DNA from: Thiobacillus sp.
GTDB lineage: Bacteria > Pseudomonadota > Gammaproteobacteria > Burkholderiales > Thiobacillaceae
Reading direction: 5' to 3'
DNA: 12,940 nt
Assembly (NCBI GenBank): GCA_020216925.1
Contig: JAIWOL010000009.1
Coordinates: 1-12,940 of the forward strand
A program made the position numbers and the translations under genes. Shown here one piece after another: positions 7,995 through 12,940 of the stretch. The notes below the pieces were generated by a model that worked only from the letters and a program-made list of their open reading frames with translations, was not told the origin of the DNA and did not search any database. The first letter of the stretch is position 1. Every line of letters starts with the position of its first letter.

Positions 7995-8260
7995 TCGCCT
8001 GCGACCAGTCGGTCTGCCGGTTCAGCGGACCACTGACCGTCGATACCGTGGGCAGCGAACTCGCGGCGCTGCGCCCCCATCTGGCCCGGGGCATCACCCG
8101 GCTGGATTTCAGCGGCGTCCACTCGGCAGATTCGGCTGCCCTGGCGCTGATATTCGGCGCGCAGCGCGCTGCCCGCGCCCCGCTCACCCTGAGCGGCCTG
8201 CCCGAGAGCTTTGTGACGCTGGCCGAACTGTACGGCGTATCCGATCTGCTGCCGGCATGA
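7991..8260 (+). CDS. mlaB: STAS-domain subunit MlaB
   Basis: This 89-residue cytoplasmic STAS protein matches the MlaB subunit that binds MlaF and stabilises the ABC complex. The core strand-helix motif is LDFSGVHSADSAALALIF (39-56). The residue after the conserved aspartate (S48) corresponds to the Ser/Thr position that is functionally important in STAS proteins. The GTG start overlaps the mlaC stop, and its own stop overlaps the next ATG, so it lies in a chain of translationally coupled genes. Divergence among small STAS proteins is high, so the name rests on both motif and position. Confidence 0.88.
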   Translation: MIACDQSVCRFSGPLTVDTVGSELAALRPHLARGITRLDFSGVHSADSAALALIFGAQRAARAPLTLSGLPESFVTLAELYGVSDLLPA

Positions 8261-9156
8261 CCCCGGCCATTCGGGTGGCCAACCTCGCCAAACGATTCGG
8301 CGGGACACAGGCGCTGGATGGCGTGTCGCTGGACATCGAACCCGGTGCATTCTTCGGCTTGCTGGGCCCGAACGGTGCCGGCAAGACCACGCTGATCTCC
8401 ATTCTGGCCGGACTTGCGCGGGCCGATGCAGGCGAAGCCTCGGTAATGGGCCACGACGTGGTGCGCGACTACCGCCAGGCGCGTCGCGCGCTTGGCGTGG
8501 TGCCGCAGGAACTGGTCTACGACCCGTTTTTCAACGTGCGCGAGACGCTCGTCATCCAGTCCGGTTATTTCGGCCTCAAACACAACGACGACTGGATCGA
8601 CGAGATCATGCACCACCTCGACCTGACGCCGCACGCGCACAAAAACACACAGGCACTGTCGGGCGGGATGAAACGCCGCCTGCTGGTGGCGCAGGCACTG
8701 GTGCACAAGCCGCCGGTGATCGTGCTCGACGAGCCCACAGCCGGAGTGGATGTCGATCTGCGGCGTTCGCTGTGGGCGTTTGTCAGCCGGCTCAACCGCG
8801 AAGGCCACACCATTCTGCTCACCACGCACTATCTGGAAGAGGCAGAAGCCCTGTGCGGGCGCATCGCCATGCTCAAGGCCGGTCGCATCGTTGCCTGCGA
8901 CACGACCCGCAATCTGCTGCAACACACCAATGAGCATTGCGCCAGTCTGCGCATCGACGCCGAAACGCTGCCGCCTGACTGGCAGGCGCGCATGCAGCGC
9001 GGCGCCGGCGGCAACTGGCGCTACAGTTTCGGCGACTACACCGAGCTCGAATCCCTGCTTGCCGCACTTCGCACCGCAGGCATACGGGTGCAGGAAATGC
9101 AGCTGCTGGAGCCCGATCTGGAGGATGTCTTCACCGACATCATGCAGCGCACATGA
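8257..9156 (+). CDS. ABC-2 type transporter ATP-binding protein (YadG-like)
   Basis: The product has 299 residues. Motifs are Walker A GPNGAGKTT (37-45), Q84 in VVPQELVYD, signature LSGGM (134-138), Walker B VIVLDE (154-159) followed by PTAGVD, and H191 in TTHYLEEAE. The C-terminal region (about 225-299) ends LLEPDLEDVFTDIM, as in ATPases of ABC-2 exporters. The start at 8257 is chosen because it overlaps the mlaB stop (ATGA) and begins right at the ATPase fold; the same frame is open further upstream, but only inside mlaC/mlaB. It pairs with the permease encoded directly after. The substrate is unknown; the context suggests an envelope lipid or glycan. Confidence 0.92.
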   Translation: MTPAIRVANLAKRFGGTQALDGVSLDIEPGAFFGLLGPNGAGKTTLISILAGLARADAGEASVMGHDVVRDYRQARRALGVVPQELVYDPFFNVRETLVIQSGYFGLKHNDDWIDEIMHHLDLTPHAHKNTQALSGGMKRRLLVAQALVHKPPVIVLDEPTAGVDVDLRRSLWAFVSRLNREGHTILLTTHYLEEAEALCGRIAMLKAGRIVACDTTRNLLQHTNEHCASLRIDAETLPPDWQARMQRGAGGNWRYSFGDYTELESLLAALRTAGIRVQEMQLLEPDLEDVFTDIMQRT

Positions 9157-9908
9157 GCGGACTGCCGGCACTGTTCTACAAGGAAATGCTGCGCTTCTGG
9201 AAAGTGGCGGTGCAGACCGTGGTGGCGCCGGTGGTCACCGCGCTGCTCTACCTGCTGATTTTTTCGCACGTGCTGGAAGATCACGTCCAGGTCTACCCCG
9301 GCGTAACCTATACCGCCTTCCTGGTGCCTGGCCTGGTGATGATGAGCATGCTGCAGAACGCGTTTTCCAACAGCTCGTCGAGCCTGATCCAGTCGAAAAT
9401 GCAGGGCAACATCGTGTTCGCGATGCTGTCGCCGCTGTCGTATCTGGAATTCTTTCTGGCCTATCTGGGCGCGGCGATCATTCGCGGTCTGGTCGTGGGC
9501 GCGGGCGTGTGGGCGGTGACCTGGGCATTCGTGCCATTCGTCATGCCGCACTGGGGCTGGCTTGCGGCGTATGCCCTGCTGGCGTGCGCGATTCTCGGCG
9601 CGCTCGGTATCGTCGCCGGCATCTGGGCCGAGAAATACGACCAGCTGGCGGCGTTTCAAAACTTTCTCATCCTGCCGCTCACCTTTCTGTCCGGCGTGTT
9701 CTATTCCATCCATTCGCTGCCGCCATTCTGGCAGACGGTGTCCCGTTTCAATCCGGTGTTCTACCTCATCGACGGTTTCCGCCATGCCTTCGTTGGCCAG
9801 TCCGACGCCGACCCATGGCTGGGCCTGCTGGTCGCCGGGGCCTGCTTTGTGGCAATATCCGCGCTCACGTTGATGCTGCTCAGAAGCGGCTACAAATTGA
9901 GGCACTGA
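9153..9908 (+). CDS. ABC-2 type transporter permease (YadH-like)
   Basis: This 251-residue inner-membrane protein has about six hydrophobic segments. The N-terminus MSGLPALFYKEMLRFWKV is a cytoplasmic coupling helix. The ABC-2 signature lies near residues 165-210: AEKYDQLAAFQNFLILPLTF, then LSGVFYSIHSLP, W, and NPVFYLIDGFRHAF. It belongs to the same family as E. coli YadH. It overlaps the ATPase gene by 4 bases and ends 3 bases before ibaG. The substrate cannot be told from sequence. Confidence 0.92.
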   Translation: MSGLPALFYKEMLRFWKVAVQTVVAPVVTALLYLLIFSHVLEDHVQVYPGVTYTAFLVPGLVMMSMLQNAFSNSSSSLIQSKMQGNIVFAMLSPLSYLEFFLAYLGAAIIRGLVVGAGVWAVTWAFVPFVMPHWGWLAAYALLACAILGALGIVAGIWAEKYDQLAAFQNFLILPLTFLSGVFYSIHSLPPFWQTVSRFNPVFYLIDGFRHAFVGQSDADPWLGLLVAGACFVAISALTLMLLRSGYKLRH

Positions 9909-9911
9909 TAC

Positions 9912-11403
<1,492 letters not shown>

Positions 11404-11413
11404 GAACACTACC

Positions 11414-11516
11414 ATGCGTTATTCCGGCATCAAGCTGACGTGCTCCAAGGGTTGTGTCCTGGACCTGAATCTGCCGCTGGATTGCGCAACGAAAGGCATC
11501 GATCAATGCGTCTGAG
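11414..11516 (+). pseudogene. Truncated, diverged copy of the hisG 5' end
   Basis: A 33-codon ORF starts 10 bases after murA. Its start, MRYSGIKLTCSKGCVLDLNL, lines up with the start of hisG (12318), [20 protein letters not shown]. Over the first 25 codons, aligned without a gap, 13 residues agree, including Met1, the G-I pair, S-K-G and D-x-x-LPL. A one-residue gap then also brings A-x-K-G-I over A-A-G-I. Of the 13 agreeing codons, seven differ only synonymously, so both copies diverged as working genes before being brought together. The substrate-loop residues are lost (SKGC for SKGR) and the ORF stops inside mntA (11-base overlap). It may still be translated as a short, four-cysteine leader peptide. 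Confidence 0.75.
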
Positions 11517-11805
11517 CGAGAATCAGGCCCGCGCCATTACGCAGATCGCGCATGAAATCGCGGGAGAGCAGGCGCAGGTGCGGGTTTTTGGCTCACGGCT
11601 GAACGATGATGCGCGCGGGGGTGATCTCGACCTCCTGCTTGAATTGACTGAACCCGTGGTCAATCCTGCGCTACTGGCCGCAAGGTTCGCCGCCCGGGTC
11701 AGTCGCTTGATGCAGGGCCGCAGCGTAGACGTCCTGCTTGCCGGCCCCAACCTCAGGCGCCTGCCCATCCATGACATCGCCTTCAGGGAAGGGAGGGTGT
11801 TATGA
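11506..11805 (+). CDS. mntA: MntA-like nucleotidyltransferase antitoxin
   Basis: This 99-residue minimal nucleotidyltransferase has the pol-beta-type signature V-R-V-F-G-S (G29-S30), then nine residues, then D40-x-D42 in GGDLDLLLE. The third acidic residue is probably D75 in SVDVLL. In characterised MntA-HepT pairs this enzyme AMPylates a tyrosine in the HEPN toxin and silences it. The ATG at 11506 is chosen because MRLSENQARAI is a usual family start and GAAAGG lies 9 bases upstream (within the hisG relic); the longer in-frame ORF from 11440 only adds out-of-frame hisG-relic sequence. The gene overlaps the HEPN gene by ATGA. Confidence 0.85.
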   Translation: MRLSENQARAITQIAHEIAGEQAQVRVFGSRLNDDARGGDLDLLLELTEPVVNPALLAARFAARVSRLMQGRSVDVLLAGPNLRRLPIHDIAFREGRVL

Positions 11806-12281
11806 CGATTGATCCAAAGATGGCACTGCGGCTACAGTTCCTGGCACGCGTCGTGCGGAAAGAAAGTCAGCACCTCGCGGGCACGGACCAGCGTCTTTTT
11901 GTCGACCCCTTTACACCGGAACGCGCCGCCCAACTTGAAACCGATGCGGATCTTGCCGAGCGGGTAGAGGCCTTCGCAGGACGAATCGGGCGCCTGCAGG
12001 ACACCCTTGGCGACAAACTATTGCCTGGGCTTCTGGCCGCCTTGGGCGAATCGCCGGCCGCAGCCATCGATAACCTGGACCGGGCCGAACGGCTGGGGTG
12101 GATCCCTTCGGCGGACGAATGGATGACCCTGCGCAAGCTCAGGAACCAGATGGTGCATGAGTATGTGGAAGACATCGCGGTGCTCGCCAGTGCGTTGCAG
12201 ACGGCCCACGAGTTCGTGCCAATGCTCACCGACGCAGCGAACAAGCTGCTTGCGGAGATCGCGCGCCGCAACTGGGAATGA
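11802..12281 (+). CDS. hepT: HEPN-domain toxin, HepT-like
   Basis: This all-helical protein has 159 residues. The HEPN RNase signature lies near the C-terminal third: R114-N-Q-M-V-H119-E-Y121, an RX4HXY motif within LRKLRNQMVHEYVEDI. In HepT toxins R and H cut RNA and the tyrosine is the site AMPylated by MntA, so the full regulatory motif is kept. The rest (LETDADLAERVEAFAGRIGR; LQDTLGDKLLPGLLAALGE) is longer than in typical HepT and I cannot assign it to a named subfamily. A strong GGAGG (11792-11796) lies 5 bases before the ATG, inside the end of mntA, so translation is coupled. An antiphage or stress role is known for the family and inferred here. Confidence 0.82.
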   Translation: MTIDPKMALRLQFLARVVRKESQHLAGTDQRLFVDPFTPERAAQLETDADLAERVEAFAGRIGRLQDTLGDKLLPGLLAALGESPAAAIDNLDRAERLGWIPSADEWMTLRKLRNQMVHEYVEDIAVLASALQTAHEFVPMLTDAANKLLAEIARRNWE

Positions 12282-12317
12282 ACAGCCGATGAACCCTGGC
12301 ATCCGATACAAACCGAC

Positions 12318-12940
12318 ATGACCTACACCGGAATCACCCTCGCCCTTTCAAAAGGGCGCATCTTCGACGAAACCCTGCCGCTGCTGGCTGCCGCCGGCAT
12401 CGTGCCGGCCGAAAACCCCGAGTCCTCGCGCAAGCTCATCATCGGCAGCAACCGCGCCGACGTGCGGTTCATCATCGTGCGCGCGAGCGACGTGCCGACC
12501 TACGTGCAATACGGCGCCGCCGACCTCGGCATCGCCGGCAAGGACGTGTTGAACGAACACGGCGGCAACGGCCTGTATCAGCCGCTCGACCTGCGCATTG
12601 CCTGCTGCCGCATGATGGTTGCCGTGCGCGAAGGCTACGATTACGCCGGCACCGTCAGGCAGGGCGCGCGCATCCGCGTCGCCACCAAATACGTCAACGC
12701 CGCGCGCGAACACTTCGCCAGCAAAGGCGTGCACATCGACCTCATCAAGCTCTACGGCTCGATGGAACTTGCCCCGCTGGTCGGCCTGTCCGACGTCATC
12801 GTCGATCTCGTTTCCACCGGCGGCACGCTCAAGGCCAACGGCCTGGTGGCGGTGGAACACATCAGCGACATCAGCTCGCGGCTGGTGGTGAACCAGGCTG
12901 CGCTCAAGCTCAAGCGCGGGTTGATCCAGCCGGTGATTGA
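12318..12940 (+). CDS. hisG: ATP phosphoribosyltransferase, short form (3' end off the window)
   Basis: HisG catalyses the first step of histidine synthesis, joining ATP and PRPP. 207 codons are visible before the right edge. The catalytic domain is clear: [18 protein letters not shown] (6-23), [47 protein letters not shown] and the PRPP-binding [11 protein letters not shown]. The sequence is nearly at the end expected for the short form (about 205-220 residues), which lacks the regulatory domain and works with HisZ; the end itself is not visible. The ATG is preceded by a 36-base gap after hepT with no clear Shine-Dalgarno sequence. A diverged partial copy of its first codons lies upstream at 11414. 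Confidence 0.95.
   Translation, partial: MTYTGITLALSKGRIFDETLPLLAAAGIVPAENPESSRKLIIGSNRADVRFIIVRASDVPTYVQYGAADLGIAGKDVLNEHGGNGLYQPLDLRIACCRMMVAVREGYDYAGTVRQGARIRVATKYVNAAREHFASKGVHIDLIKLYGSMELAPLVGLSDVIVDLVSTGGTLKANGLVAVEHISDISSRLVVNQAALKLKRGLIQPVI

Noticed and set aside
7927..9171. 414-codon open frame on the minus strand
   Set aside because: It is antisense to mlaB and the ABC ATPase, both with intact motifs.

Overview
The window is GC-rich, tightly packed bacterial chromosome, most likely from a betaproteobacterium. I infer this from the gene order (Mla operon, ABC-2 transporter, ibaG, murA, short-form hisG) and from protein similarity that I recognise by eye. The genus cannot be fixed from sequence alone; a Nitrosomonadales/Rhodocyclales-like lineage is a guess.

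Layout. Bases 1-829 (minus) hold the 5' part of a secreted TPR protein with a C-terminal NTF2/Cds6-like domain, which runs off the left edge. It is divergent from cysS (944-2311, plus). A perfect 22-bp hairpin terminator follows cysS and serves both strands. Facing it on the minus strand is an unusual secreted protein built of methionine-rich 12-13-residue tandem repeats (2384-3223), with a near-consensus promoter and a strong ribosome binding site. At 3351-3803 (plus) is a short protein resembling the N-terminal part of DUF72.

From 3888 to the right edge everything is on the plus strand and reads as one long operon with overlapping or nearly abutting genes: mlaF, mlaE, mlaD, a TolC-family outer-membrane protein, mlaC, mlaB, an ABC-2 ATPase and permease pair, ibaG, murA, a nucleotidyltransferase/HEPN (MntA-HepT-like) toxin-antitoxin pair, and hisG (cut by the right edge). 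The Mla proteins move phospholipids between the membranes, MurA starts peptidoglycan synthesis, IbaG is a BolA-type Fe-S/stress factor, and HisG starts histidine synthesis. The operon is thus mostly envelope maintenance.

Main points of interest. (1) A 33-codon ORF right after murA (11414-11516) is a diverged copy of the start of hisG, so the toxin-antitoxin pair sits between a hisG 5' relic and the intact hisG. This looks like a fossil of how the module arrived. (2) A TolC-family gene lies between mlaD and mlaC, where mlaA (vacJ) might be expected; no mlaA is visible in the window. (3) The methionine-rich repeat protein has no function I can recognise.
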